This document shows positions 18,561 through 27,350 of a stretch of DNA of 36,911 nt, in pieces. A model generated the notes under the pieces. That model had not been told where the DNA came from. It saw nothing but the letters and a program-made list of their open reading frames with translations, and did no database searches. Position 1 is the stretch's first letter. The number at the start of each line of letters is the position of its first letter. The translations under genes were made by a program, and so were the position numbers. Origin of the DNA: Coemansia sp. RSA 1804. Lineage: Eukaryota; Kickxellomycota; Kickxellomycetes; Kickxellales; Kickxellaceae. Where the stretch lies: the NCBI GenBank assembly GCA_027578815.1, contig JANBTH010000095.1, positions 1 through 36,911 on the forward strand, written 5' to 3'.

Positions 18561-18609
18561 GCTAGAATTTGAGCTGCCTTTATTAGATAAACTGGACTAA
18601 CCACCAGAA
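18561..18609 (-). repeat. tRNA-like (SINE-like) remnant, copy A
   Basis: On the minus strand a D-arm-like hairpin (CTGG, loop TGGTTAGT, CCAG) is followed about 32 nt later by GCTCAAATTC, close to the Pol III B box. Acceptor and T stems do not pair well, so this is not a working tRNA. Copy B (20481-20498) retains AGTTCTAATCC. Confidence 0.25.
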
Positions 18610-18648
18610 CTGATTAAAATTGAATAAAAACAAATTAATTTAATGTGA

Positions 18649-18970
18649 AAAAGTTTTTATGCTGAAAACGAGGATATCAGACACTACTTTTTGAAATGTC
18701 CACGTATTCAACATTTTTGGTGCTTGGTTAAGAAATATTTCAAGTCTTCCTCCAGGCAAGCTGTTTTTAGAACTAAATTCAAAATTAACGTTGGCAAAGT
18801 TACCTTTTCTTTTAAAAATTGTTAATCATTTTGCCAAACACAAAAACACTACATCGGCTAGCTTTGTAAAAAATTTTATTAATGCAGAAGCAGCTCTGAA
18901 TAACTTAGTGTTTAAGCCGCAAATAGTGATATTAAAAACTATGCTTGGTGTCAACATCTCCTGGTTTTAG
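18649..18970 (+). pseudogene. LINE (non-LTR) reverse-transcriptase C-terminal fragment, frameshifted
   Basis: The frame open at 18649-18825 encodes EDIRHYFLKCPRIQHFW, which fits the zinc-binding tail motif found after the reverse transcriptase of non-LTR elements (E-D-x-x-H-x-x-x-x-C-P then a Trp). It ends at TAA 18823-18825. A second frame overlapping at about 18813 continues as a related helical stretch (HFAKHKN to GVNISWF) to TAG 18968-18970. One frameshift therefore separates the halves. The upstream polymerase domain is absent, so the copy is 5'-truncated and dead. Confidence 0.55.
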
Positions 18971-19176
18971 TTTAAACCAGATAAAATCAGTTAACCAGAC
19001 AAGTTAACCATTTCTCTATCTTCTTTTTAACACAGACAGTCCTAACTACTATCTTTGTGATTTTTTGTAAACTTTATTATAGTTAGTGTGCTTCCAATTG
19101 CAAGAAAATAAAAGTGTTTAAAATAGAAATAAAATCAATAAACTGTAAAAAAAAAGTAAAAAAAAGTAAATTTAAG

Positions 19177-19206
19177 CACAACGCTTCCCAATAAAGAAGC
19201 GTTGTG
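19177..19206. terminator. Perfect 11-bp hairpin at probable LINE 3' end
   Basis: CACAACGCTTC (19177-19187) pairs exactly with GAAGCGTTGTG (19196-19206) around the loop CCAATAAA. It is preceded by repeated A-runs (about 19147-19169) and followed by TAAAAAAAG. It lies about 200 bp after the reverse-transcriptase stop, where LINE 3' UTR stem-loops sit. Confidence 0.5.
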
Positions 19207-19297
19207 TAAAAAAAGAATAGATCAAATAAGAAATTAATGGAAATCAACAGATTGCTTTTGATTTAATTAGACATCTGAATTCAAAACTCTGTATAAT

Positions 19298-19420
19298 TGT
19301 AATAAGATATTGACATCCGACTACAAGCCATTGTGAAAATGTAATATGATATTGACTTTCTTTTACAAACCATTATATTTTTGTAATATGATATTGACGA
19401 CCGACCGCAAACAATTTCGT
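19298..19420. repeat. 42-bp minisatellite, three diverged units
   Basis: Units start TGTAATA-AGATATTGAC at 19298, 19340 and 19382, a constant 42-bp period. Each contains ATATTGAC and a CAAACCATT-like word. The third unit is partial or degraded. Confidence 0.65.
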
Positions 19421-19745
19421 GTGTGACAATATCTAATTACACAACATTGAGATTAAAATATTCTACAATTACCTTTAGACAGCAAGAAACTTGATAATGG
19501 CTTTTTCAAACTTGGCTACAATGTTTCAATAGTTAACATTTTATAGTATGTAGATTAAAAACTTTTATGCAACATTTGGTGATAATAGCTTTGTCAATAA
19601 TATCTTTAATTTTTTTACGGTCATAGGCACAACCATCAGCTGGTCATAACACTGAAATATAAATTATTGTCTTACTATTGACAATTTAATAACAGGGCTT
19701 TATATAATTTTTTTAATTAACAATCCATTTACGTCATACTGAATG
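19421..19745. other. AT-rich spacer
   Basis: No gene or motif supported between the minisatellite and duplication copy B. Confidence 0.4.
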
Positions 19746-19855
19746 ATAAATGTATCAAGATACGATAATTAAAATTTAAACTGAATACCAGTGAAATATT
19801 TATAGCATATGAATGGCATTATGACATTGCATTTTTCAGTACAATAAATTTGCCA

Positions 19856-19863
19856 TATAAAAG
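19856..19863 (+). promoter_or_regulatory. TATA box of Cys-rich gene B
   Basis: TATAAAAG, 131 bp upstream of ATG 19987, matching the position in copy A. Confidence 0.6.
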
Positions 19864-19986
19864 GAGGTACATTCTGGCTTTTGTTAAAAATGATAAACGG
19901 CAACCATTTCTTCTATTATACATTTAAACAATCAATTAACCAGCAAGACATTAAAAATTTAGATATTGGGTATAAACAAGTTGAAA

Positions 19987-20157
19987 ATGTGTTGGTACAA
20001 ATGCGTAGTTAATGAACATAATAAAAAACGCTTTGATATTAGTTGTTTGCTAGAGCAGCACAAAACATTTAAAGGAACATGCACAAAGTGCTACAAGAAG
20101 AGTAGTGAGGAAGCAAAGCTTACTCTTGTACATTGCATTTATACAATTTTAGATTAA
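19987..20157 (+). CDS. 56-aa Cys-rich protein B (paralog of protein A)
   Basis: ATG 19987 to TAA. Cys at 2, 6, 20, 32, 35 and 50, with His at 11 (Cys in A) and His25. The central TCTKC knuckle and the SSEEAK block match SSETAK in protein A. The start is set by the shared MCWYKC; in-frame codons upstream begin with TTG and the two flanks diverge. No signal peptide or membrane helix. The duplicated unit includes promoter and 3' flank, so it is a gene-scale duplication rather than a coding coincidence. Function unknown. Confidence 0.55.
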   Translation: MCWYKCVVNEHNKKRFDISCLLEQHKTFKGTCTKCYKKSSEEAKLTLVHCIYTILD

Positions 20158-20727
20158 CAAATATTTAACGTTAAGCAGAAGAATTCCGTAGTGCAGACAA
20201 AAAACTGCATGTTTTATACTGGCATTGCATATCAAAATAAAGAAAAACGTTATCATATTGTCAATAATGTTGCCTTTGTGTTGAGTAATAGAGTAGAATG
20301 TTTTTTATTTGCTTTAGTGTCTATAAAATAAAATGACAATGTCTAGGTTTAGGAATAAGCAAAAGAAGATCAGTTTTGGTGAAATGAAACATGAGACTAG
20401 TGTAATTTTGGATTTAATGTGTCTTGCACTTCATTGATTGCTTGGTAAAGACATCCTTCCAAACTCTGTTAATGGGGAATGCTAGGATTAGAACTGCGTT
20501 TATTGGATAGGCTAGATTAGTCGCAAGGCCTGATCGAGATCAAATGAATCCAGCTGAATCTAATCTGGGTGAACTGTTAAGTGCGTTTCTGAGGGCAAAC
20601 CTTTTTGTAAAAGAACACAGAAAATTAGCCATTGTTGTTTTTTTCTTTTCCTTATCCTTTGCATTCTACTCCGCAAGCATAATTTTGATTCTTAATTTTA
20701 TTTCCATTCATTCACAAAAACACAGCC

Positions 20728-21642
20728 ATGGCGGCGGCAAACGGACTGGCGGGAGCACCGCTAACAAAGCTGTGGCTCTGCGTGGTGCTGCTGGGGACAG
20801 TGGCGACAACAACGATGAATTGGAGACATTACATGCGACTACGCGTGGTGCCATACATTGTGCGTGACTGGCAGATATGGCGGTGCGCAACATCGCTGGT
20901 ATCGTTCAGCACGTACACGGAGCTTGCGGTAGGGATGCTGGTGATATACCAGCTGCGAGTGGTGGAGAGGGTGTTTGGGACACGCAGGTATGCGGCGTTT
21001 CTGTTTGTTGTCGGGGTGGTGGGACAGGCGCTGGGTGTTCTGGCTGTGTGGGCAATGTATATGGATAGAAGGACGATGGGTGCGGCCTTTGTTGCAAACC
21101 TGGCGCTATCGGCTGCCGCGGGGCCCTATGTGCTGGTGTTTGGCGCGTTGTTCCAGTTCTATGTGGTTGTGCCGGTGCAGAGACCCGGCGGAAGCGGGTT
21201 TATGGGGATCGCGTGGAGCGACAAGTGGATGGTGTACTTTTTGGCTGCCAGCATGTGGCCCAGCAGCATGTTTGGTGCCGTGCTGCCTTCGGTTGCCGGT
21301 GTTGCTGCCGGCTGCGTGTATTCGGCCAATGTTGGCGGACTCTTGTTCTGGCGGTTTCCGCAATGGACGGCGGCTGTGTCTCGGAAGCTGGTTCTGCCTC
21401 TCCTTTCGTCGCAGACGCCAACTGGCAGCGGAGCAAGGAGTACGGGGCTTGCGCGTGCGTTAGAGCGTCTGGATCAGCAGCAGAATCACCGACAGGCGCA
21501 GAGCCTTGTGCCGCCGCCAGAGGAGACTGTTGCGCAACTTCTGGGTATGTTCCCGGATGCAGGGCGGGAGCGCGTGGTGCAAGCCCTGCAGACGAGTGGC
21601 AACGATCCGAATCGTGCGGCGGTATTGATTCTGGGGTCGTGA
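20728..21642 (+). CDS. UBAC2/Dsc2-type rhomboid pseudoprotease with C-terminal UBA domain (304 aa)
   Basis: It is an ER or Golgi membrane protein acting in quality control by linking membrane substrates to ubiquitin machinery; fungal Dsc2 is part of the Dsc E3 ligase. Several hydrophobic segments span about 13-200. The VVERVFGTRRYAAF motif (78-91) is typical of derlin/UBAC2 rhomboid-like proteins, and AAGPYVLVFGALFQF (130-144) matches the UBAC2 core. No rhomboid GxSG serine is present, so it is a pseudoprotease. A polar Gln-rich linker (about 230-262) leads to a UBA domain (264-303, EETVAQLLGMFPDAGRERV...NRAAVLIL). ATG 20728 sits in a strong CACAGCCATGGCG context. The 107-codon frame overlapping its start is a shadow. 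Confidence 0.88.
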   Translation: MAAANGLAGAPLTKLWLCVVLLGTVATTTMNWRHYMRLRVVPYIVRDWQIWRCATSLVSFSTYTELAVGMLVIYQLRVVERVFGTRRYAAFLFVVGVVGQALGVLAVWAMYMDRRTMGAAFVANLALSAAAGPYVLVFGALFQFYVVVPVQRPGGSGFMGIAWSDKWMVYFLAASMWPSSMFGAVLPSVAGVAAGCVYSANVGGLLFWRFPQWTAAVSRKLVLPLLSSQTPTGSGARSTGLARALERLDQQQNHRQAQSLVPPPEETVAQLLGMFPDAGRERVVQALQTSGNDPNRAAVLILGS

Positions 21643-22666
21643 AAGGGCAAAGCAAACAGTAAACCCAAGTGTTCCTTATTTGCCTTGATATCATCCGCTC
21701 TATCGCTCCTTGCATTCCATTCCATGCCATTCATCAGCTCATTCCACTCTGATGTGTGTGATGGTGCATAAGAGGCTACGACTGACTACTACTGCTTGCT
21801 GCCGGGCTTTACCTTTCCATGCATGGCTTCGTTCTTCTTTCTTCTTTCTTTCCTTATCTCCCCGCCCCCACCTGCTCAACCATCCATTTCACATGTATAG
21901 AGTTTATCTTTTTAGGTTGTTTCTTCCTTTCATTTTCATCCAAAAACAGTCAATGGGCTGGGACTATCCGTCCCAGCGTATTTCTTTTTCATGTGATCAA
22001 AGGGCAAGTGCAGATGAAATGAATGGACAAGGTGATTGAGCTATCGAGACCCTTGCATTTTTTATATTCGCCTAGGAAAAACAGTGGGTTTTCCCAGTGA
22101 AAAAAAAAAACAAAATAGGCCAACTGAAATCATCCACATCCACATTTTGTGCATAAACAGGGGAAAATGATATAAGAAAATCATGCGCATGACAAAAAGG
22201 AAAGAGAATAGGCAACTATGATGGGGAGGGGATTTACAAGCTCATTCTCTTTCTCCACAACGCTTGTATTTTTCTTCCTTCTGATCAACCGCCATTTCCA
22301 TATATTTTTTTGGGGGAGTGGAAAGAAGAAAAAATAAAAGGAGCCTTTTTTCATATTTTTGAAGCTCACCACTGTGGAATGACGGAAACATTTCTACCCT
22401 TCCTTTCTTCCTTGTCTCGTTTATTTCTTTATACATTCTTGTGTTATTGTTGTCGGGGAAGCAAAGACGCGGCTGTATGCTTCACGCACAATTGAAACTA
22501 CCCTAATTCTAATTGCCAACCAGCCTCTAAGGGAGGGTGTGCGCTCTATCAATTCACAGCACGCACAGCAGCAGCTGTCACTGCTGCCAGCGCAAACGGA
22601 GCAAAAGCAAGGGAGGACAGCGGCAAGAAGACTAGACTAGCCTAGACCAGCTGGCGGACACCAAGG
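21643..22666. other. Intergenic: promoter region of the acyltransferase
   Basis: No supported gene. The region is pyrimidine-rich (about 21830-21950), then A/T-rich, then a GC-richer leader (about 22500-22666) with GCAGCAGC words just before ATG 22667. Frames open here are Phe/Ser-rich shadows. Confidence 0.5.
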
Positions 22667-24826
22667 ATGGAGCCGGAGGAGAGCTACCTGATCTACGACC
22701 TGTTCCGGGCGTTCTGGACACGCGTGGTGGGGCTTTTCTTCAGAGAGATCGCAGAGCGCAACGCGCATCTGATTCCAAAGACAGGGCCGGTGATGTTTGT
22801 CGTGGCGCCGCACCACAACCAATTCGTTGATCCGGTGATCCTGCTGATGCACGCAGGACGGCGTGTGTCGTATCTGGCGGCGGCAGCGTCGATGCGGCGG
22901 CTGTTCATCGGGTTCTACGGGAGGTGCCTGCGCGGAATCCCGGTGGAGCGGCAGCAGGATCTGGCGCGCCGTGGAGCCGGGCGGATCCGGCTGGAGGACC
23001 GGTACGCGGAGCCGACGGTTATTAGCGGAGACGGCACGCGGTTCACGGAGCAGGTGGAGCCGGGCATGAAGATCGTGCTGGCCAAGGGTGCCGGGCAGGC
23101 GCGCGTGGAGGCGGTGGAGTCGGATACGCGCCTTCGGCTGGGCGCGGAGATGAAGGAGCTGGCTGCGCTGGAGGCGCTTACCAGCAGCGAGGGCGCGGCG
23201 TACACGGTGGTTCCGCATGTGGATCAGGACGAGATGTACCGCGCCGTGTACCATCGGCTGAACAAGGGCGAGTGCATCGGCATCTTCCCCGAGGGAGGAT
23301 CGCACGACCGCACGGAGATGCTGCCGCTGAAGGCCGGCGTGGCCATCATGGCGCTGGGCGCCACGGCTGCCAACGCAGAGCTTGGCCTGAAGATTGTGCC
23401 GACGGGGCTCAATTACTTCCACCCGAGCAAGTTCCGCTCCCGCGCCGTCATCGACTTTGGGCAGCCAATCGACGTGCCGCCGGAGCTGGTTGCGCAGTAC
23501 CAGCAGGGCGGCAGCGAGCGGCGCGAGGCCTGCAGCGAGCTGCTGGCGACGGTGTCGGAGGGCCTGAAGCAGGTGACGCTGAACACGCCGGATCTGGAGA
23601 CGCTGCGGCTGATCCAGGCGGGCCGGCGGCTGTACCAGCCAAACCTGCACTCGCTGACGATGGCGCAGCAGGTGGAGCTGACGCGGCGCTTCATCAAGGG
23701 CTACGACATCTACCGCGACATGCCCGAGGTGCGCGATCTGCGCGAGCGCATCGAGGACTACAACACGGAGCTGCGGTACTGCGGCATCCGCGACCACCAG
23801 GTCAGCTCGATGCAGATGGGCCGCGCGGAAGCTGGCGCGCTGTTTGCGTGGCGGCTGATCTGGCTGCTCATTATGGGGCTCGTTGCGCTGCCCGGCACGG
23901 CGCTCAATACGCCGGTGTTTGTCGTCACCGGCGTCGTCAGCAAGCGCAAGGCGCGCGCCGCCCTTGCTGCGTCCACCGTCAAGGTGCGTGCGCGTGACGT
24001 CATTGCCACCTGGAAGATCCTGATTGCGCTGGTGCTTGTTCCCAGCCTGTACTCGGTCTACTCGGTGCTTGCCGTGGTGTTTGTGCGGCGCGCGCCGCTG
24101 TGGGCCACCGCCGCGGTCTCCGGTCTGGACCAGTGGTCCAGCCTCCGCATCTACGTCTGCGCATGGGCGCTGGCGGCCTTCATGAGCTACGCGGCGCTTG
24201 TCTTTGGCGAGCAGGCCATCGACATCGTCAAGTCCATCCGCCCGCTGTTTCTGTCGCTGGTCCTGGGGAAGGAGCATGGCGAGCGTCTTGTGCTCGAGCG
24301 CCAGGAGCTGTCCGACGATATCACCGATCTGGTCAACGAGCTGGCGCCGAAGATCTACCCCGAGTTCCTGAAGACCCGGATCAAGGACCAGCTGGGCGAG
24401 AGCAGAACCACGCACGCCAACATCATCAACGAGTCGGCGCACGCGTTCCACCGCAGAATGCGGTCGGGCGAGCAGGCGCTGAGGCAGCGTCTTGGCGGCG
24501 CGATTGGCGGCGACGATGCTGCCGCCGACGATAACGGTGGTGGCAGCGGCAGCAAGACTGCGCGCAGGTCTAAATACAGATTCAGCCCGCCCACGCCGCG
24601 CACCATGGCCACGCTCAACAGCATATCGCCGCTGGAGTTCCTGACATCTGCTAACTCCACCGCTACTTCCGCTGGTGCTGCGAAGTCGGGTGGTGCGATG
24701 GCTGGTCTCCGCTCCGACGCTGCCAGACAGTCGTCCGCCGACGACGGCGGCGTTGGCCATCGTGCTCGGTCGTCAACCGGCGAGGCAACGCCCGAGGCGC
24801 GGAACGGGCTCTTTGATGTGACGTGA
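22667..24826 (+). CDS. Glycerol-3-phosphate/dihydroxyacetone-phosphate acyltransferase, Sct1/Gpt2 type (719 aa)
   Basis: It catalyses the first step of glycerolipid synthesis, acyl transfer from acyl-CoA to glycerol-3-phosphate at the ER. PlsC motifs: HNQFVD (H50, D55) is motif I (H-x4-D), GRCLRGIPVER (85-95) is motif II-like, FPEGGSHDRTE (207-217) is motif III, and VPTGLNYFHPSKFRSR (244-259) is motif IV. The insert between motifs II and III is long, as in fungal Sct1/Gpt2. Hydrophobic segments at about 408-432 and 450-530 anchor the protein. The C-terminal 150 residues are Ser/Gly/Ala-rich and disordered, as in yeast Sct1/Gpt2, where the tail is phosphorylated. Third positions are almost all G or C. 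Stops of this gene and the J-protein lie only 58 bp apart. Confidence 0.93.
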   Translation: MEPEESYLIYDLFRAFWTRVVGLFFREIAERNAHLIPKTGPVMFVVAPHHNQFVDPVILLMHAGRRVSYLAAAASMRRLFIGFYGRCLRGIPVERQQDLARRGAGRIRLEDRYAEPTVISGDGTRFTEQVEPGMKIVLAKGAGQARVEAVESDTRLRLGAEMKELAALEALTSSEGAAYTVVPHVDQDEMYRAVYHRLNKGECIGIFPEGGSHDRTEMLPLKAGVAIMALGATAANAELGLKIVPTGLNYFHPSKFRSRAVIDFGQPIDVPPELVAQYQQGGSERREACSELLATVSEGLKQVTLNTPDLETLRLIQAGRRLYQPNLHSLTMAQQVELTRRFIKGYDIYRDMPEVRDLRERIEDYNTELRYCGIRDHQVSSMQMGRAEAGALFAWRLIWLLIMGLVALPGTALNTPVFVVTGVVSKRKARAALAASTVKVRARDVIATWKILIALVLVPSLYSVYSVLAVVFVRRAPLWATAAVSGLDQWSSLRIYVCAWALAAFMSYAALVFGEQAIDIVKSIRPLFLSLVLGKEHGERLVLERQELSDDITDLVNELAPKIYPEFLKTRIKDQLGESRTTHANIINESAHAFHRRMRSGEQALRQRLGGAIGGDDAAADDNGGGSGSKTARRSKYRFSPPTPRTMATLNSISPLEFLTSANSTATSAGAAKSGGAMAGLRSDAARQSSADDGGVGHRARSSTGEATPEARNGLFDVT

Positions 24827-24884
24827 GGCTAGCGAGTTTTTTGTGCTTGATTCTATTTTACATTTTTATATTAACTTTTTTTTT

Positions 24885-25349
24885 TCAAATCTCGTAGTTT
24901 CTGAACATCCGGTAGATATCGTCATTCGCAGCAGCACCGCCACCGCCTGTGCCAGTAGTGCTATTGCGGTCTTCGTGCGACAGCGTGCGCTGGTAGTCGA
25001 AGGCCCAGTGCATCGACTGGCCCTGCGCCGACGTGTTCAGCCACTGCGCAAACGACATTGGCAGCCGCGCCGACCGCCACCGGTCGTACTGCGCCTTTGT
25101 GCGAGCGTCTCCCAGCACCTCGTAGGCCTCGCGGATCCGGTTCCACTGAGCGACGGCTGGGCCGCCGGGGCCCCTCTGGCTGCTTGCTTTGTCCGGATGC
25201 CATTTCCGCGCGCGTTGCAGGTACTCCGCGCGGATCTGGTCCGGCTCCGAGTCCCGCGAGCATCCCAGCACGTCGTAGTAGTCGATCGTCTGCGGAGGAG
25301 AAGTGGAAGTGAAAGTGGGCGAGAACTGGTCTGAGGCGGCGGTGCTCAT
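24885..25349 (-). CDS. DNAJC12-like J-domain cochaperone (154 aa)
   Basis: The J domain (about 23-90) has DYYDVLGC, HPD at 51-53 in KWHPDKA, and YEVLGDARTKAQYDRWR. HPD is the Hsp70-activating tripeptide. After it comes LPMSFAQWLNTSAQGQSMHW, which matches the segment after the J domain in DNAJC12, and the protein ends in FRNYEI, the conserved DNAJC12 C-terminus. Human DNAJC12 acts with Hsp70 on aromatic amino acid hydroxylases; a fungal client is unknown. The protein is shorter than the human one because the charged linker is reduced to a Gly/Ala stretch. ATG 25349 is the only start that keeps a compact N-terminus. Convergent with the acyltransferase. Confidence 0.9.
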   Translation of the reverse strand: MSTAASDQFSPTFTSTSPPQTIDYYDVLGCSRDSEPDQIRAEYLQRARKWHPDKASSQRGPGGPAVAQWNRIREAYEVLGDARTKAQYDRWRSARLPMSFAQWLNTSAQGQSMHWAFDYQRTLSHEDRNSTTGTGGGGAAANDDIYRMFRNYEI

Positions 25350-25748
25350 TCTGGGCGTGCAATAATGGGGATAAAAAAATATATTTTAGCCTGGGCTAGT
25401 TTTGACATAAGAGTATGAGCGTGAGATTAGTAAAATACAATCATAAGGTGGTACAGAAAAAAGCAGGTCATGTGCCGATTTCGTAATGCTAGCTGAATAT
25501 CGCCTTCTTTTCTTTTGACAATTGGTGAGACATGCGTGAATGTATGGGTCGGATATAAAATATGAATATTGGGTTCGTTTTATTGCTTATGGTGCAAGAC
25601 ATTGGCTGCCAATATATAACATCTCTCGAATTGTGATACATTTTCTTCACAGGTTCTTTTTTTTGCAGGATTTTTATTTGTATTGCTATTTGCTTGGCAG
25701 AAAACTAGTGCAAACCAAAGTAAAATGTGAGTTTAAGATGCGGCTTTT
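25350..25748. other. AT-rich intergenic
   Basis: It contains the promoter of the J-protein on the right-hand side and the 3' flank of the unknown gene at 25749. A 74-codon frame on the plus strand (25540-25764) is Tyr/Phe/Leu-rich and I do not call it. Confidence 0.45.
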
Positions 25749-26290
25749 TTATTCAGGTTTTTGATTTGGAAAATGTTTTCTATAAATGGTTCTGGAAGTA
25801 GCCAATGGTGGTTTGGCGTTCATTATGCCGCCTGCCCTTCGAAACAAATCTTCCTTTGATGTGCACACATACTTCTTTGCAGCTTTCTCACAAGTTTTTA
25901 TGAAGTAGGAACAGTAACGCTCTTTTTCTTTATCTGGAACTAGGTCCCACCCTAACGCATATACATTAACACTTTTAATCTTTGTGTCTTTCCCATAAAA
26001 AACACAATTGCTATGTTCCAACAACCAACTGTTATTTGCCTCTATCCATTTTCTATCATCTTCCATGGTTATGCTTATCCACCATGGTTTGCCTCTCCTA
26101 TAAAAATCATATAAAGCTTTTGCATGTTTGCTCACATCTGCATTGGTAATTACGTAAAAACTAGGGCATCCGTCTTTTCTTTTTAACTTTACATTTATTA
26201 TGTTGCCTGAAGAGTTTTTAGGAGTAGTGCCAGATCCAGCTTTGGTAGTTGGATTTTTTTATTTATTCCTAAAAATCCACGAATTCCCAT
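25749..26290 (-). pseudogene. Unknown gene with one frameshift in an A7 run (about 180 aa)
   Basis: The minus frame open from 26258 to the stop at 25749 encodes 169 residues of clearly protein-like sequence: FYVITNADVSKHAKALYDFY, KPWWISITMEDDRKW, NVYALGWDLVPDKEKERYCS and a basic C-terminus. It has no ATG start. Ten codons beginning at ATG 26290 (MGIRGFLGIN) run in another frame into seven As (plus strand T7, 26254-26260); one extra A would join them. The TATA box is 117 bp upstream of this ATG. It may be a young pseudogene, a homopolymer sequencing error, or a case where the real start lies elsewhere. A shortened relative is at 27351-27515. Trp/aromatic-rich; no family recognised. Confidence 0.5.
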
Positions 26291-26690
26291 TTTTAAATGT
26301 CAAATTGCTTGTAATTGCCAAAGAAAAAGTATGAATATGTATTTTTGTTTAAAGATGGTAATGAGAAAAGTAATTTAAACGAGGAAATTTTTTTCTACAT
26401 TTATATATGGCAGACAATTGCCGTATTATCCACTAGTGGAGTATTATTATTTCTTGGTTATTGCCTCTTTTGTCTAAATATATCATTGTAAACAGTTATT
26501 CATTGTATATTGGTAGTCACTGTGTATTAATCTTTGTACATTTAATATATCTATTTTAGTATTAACTTGTCATACTTACTTGCAATTTATGTGTAAGTGA
26601 GATGACACAGATAAAAATATAACTCACGCACATGCTTTTTAATTAATATTCACGTAAAATGGTTTTATTAATAAATATGTTAGATTAATA
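26254..26690. repeat. Diverged duplicated flank, copy 1
   Basis: The upstream region of the frameshifted gene resembles 27500-27955. Shared words in order are GAGGAAATTT/GAGGAAAATTT, TTTATAT followed by GGC and CAGACAATTG/CAGCAATCAG, and further on a CAGATAA-centred stretch that ends in GCACATGC/GTGCATGC. Borders are approximate and identity is modest. Confidence 0.5.
26398..26407 (-). promoter_or_regulatory. TATA box of the frameshifted gene
   Basis: TATATAAATG on the minus strand, 117 bp before ATG 26290. The same box occurs 114 bp before the ATG of the paralog (TATAAATATG from 27629). Confidence 0.5.
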
Positions 26691-27350
26691 GACGCTGACT
26701 AATTTAAATTACCAGTTGGCTATGTCCATGCTAATATACAATAATTTAGTTATTATATTTGCAAATAATCTAGATATTATTAATGTAAAATAAAACTTTT
26801 TTGTTAATTTCCTTCAAATAATATTATTATGTGATAATGTACAAACCACTTTAATGCATGATTGTTTATAACGTTGGTAATTAAATTTACACATTATTGG
26901 ATAAATTTACAATATTTTTTGTATATTTTGCAGAACAAAATATAGACAATACAAGAATTGAGAAGATCTACCCCACAGCAAATGCAATTAAATAAGGTTA
27001 CCATAGTTTAGCATAAACATGATTAGAGTGTAGTTCTAAACGTTGGTTTTCTGGCTAAATATACATCTAGCCGCTAACTTAACTTTGCAATGCTTTAAAA
27101 TTGCATACATTCAATTACAATTGCTATTTAAATTGTTGGTGTTTAAATGTTACTACTTAACACAAAGTGTTGTAAAATTTAAAAATATTATTAAACTGTG
27201 TATTAAACAACAACTTTGCTATACAAAAATTGTAAAAAAATTATTTATACAATTTATTTACATTGGAATTTGCTAAGCAAAAAAACACGTTACAAATAAA
27301 ACATGAGACAAGTCTGATATGTTATGGCATTTTTGTCGTATTTTCTATTA
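26691..27350. other. AT-rich gene-poor region
   Basis: No gene supported. A 77-codon plus-strand frame (27043-27276) lacks an ATG start and is Ile/Leu/Phe-rich. On the minus strand just below 27351 a 20-codon frame (NNRKYDKNAITYQTCLM) may be the decayed continuation of the gene at 27515. Confidence 0.4.

Larger units (their letters stand above)
17795..18630. repeat. About 0.8-kb diverged direct duplication, copy A
   Basis: Alignable by eye with 19746-20546. Shared landmarks in the same order include GTATCAAGATAC, ACATTAT/TGACATTGCAT words, the TATAAAAG box, TAGATATTGGGTATAAA, the 56-aa ORF, GAGACTAGTG, the AAAG/TTGGTAAA block and a tRNA-B-box-like end. Both copies have many substitutions, so the duplication is old. 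Borders are approximate. Confidence 0.7.
19746..20546. repeat. About 0.8-kb diverged direct duplication, copy B
   Basis: Counterpart of 17795-18630 with landmarks in the same order and orientation. It ends with GGATAGGCTAGATTAG and GATCAAATGA, words also found at 6676-6699. Borders are approximate. Confidence 0.7.

Noticed and set aside
20544..20867. 107-codon frame overlapping the start of the UBA-rhomboid gene
   Set aside because: It crosses into the GC-rich gene in another frame; the rhomboid/UBA frame has clear homology and a strong start context.
22637..24760. 707-codon minus-strand frame across the acyltransferase
   Set aside because: It is the antisense shadow of a very GC-rich gene (Arg/His/Gln/Leu-rich), with no domain.
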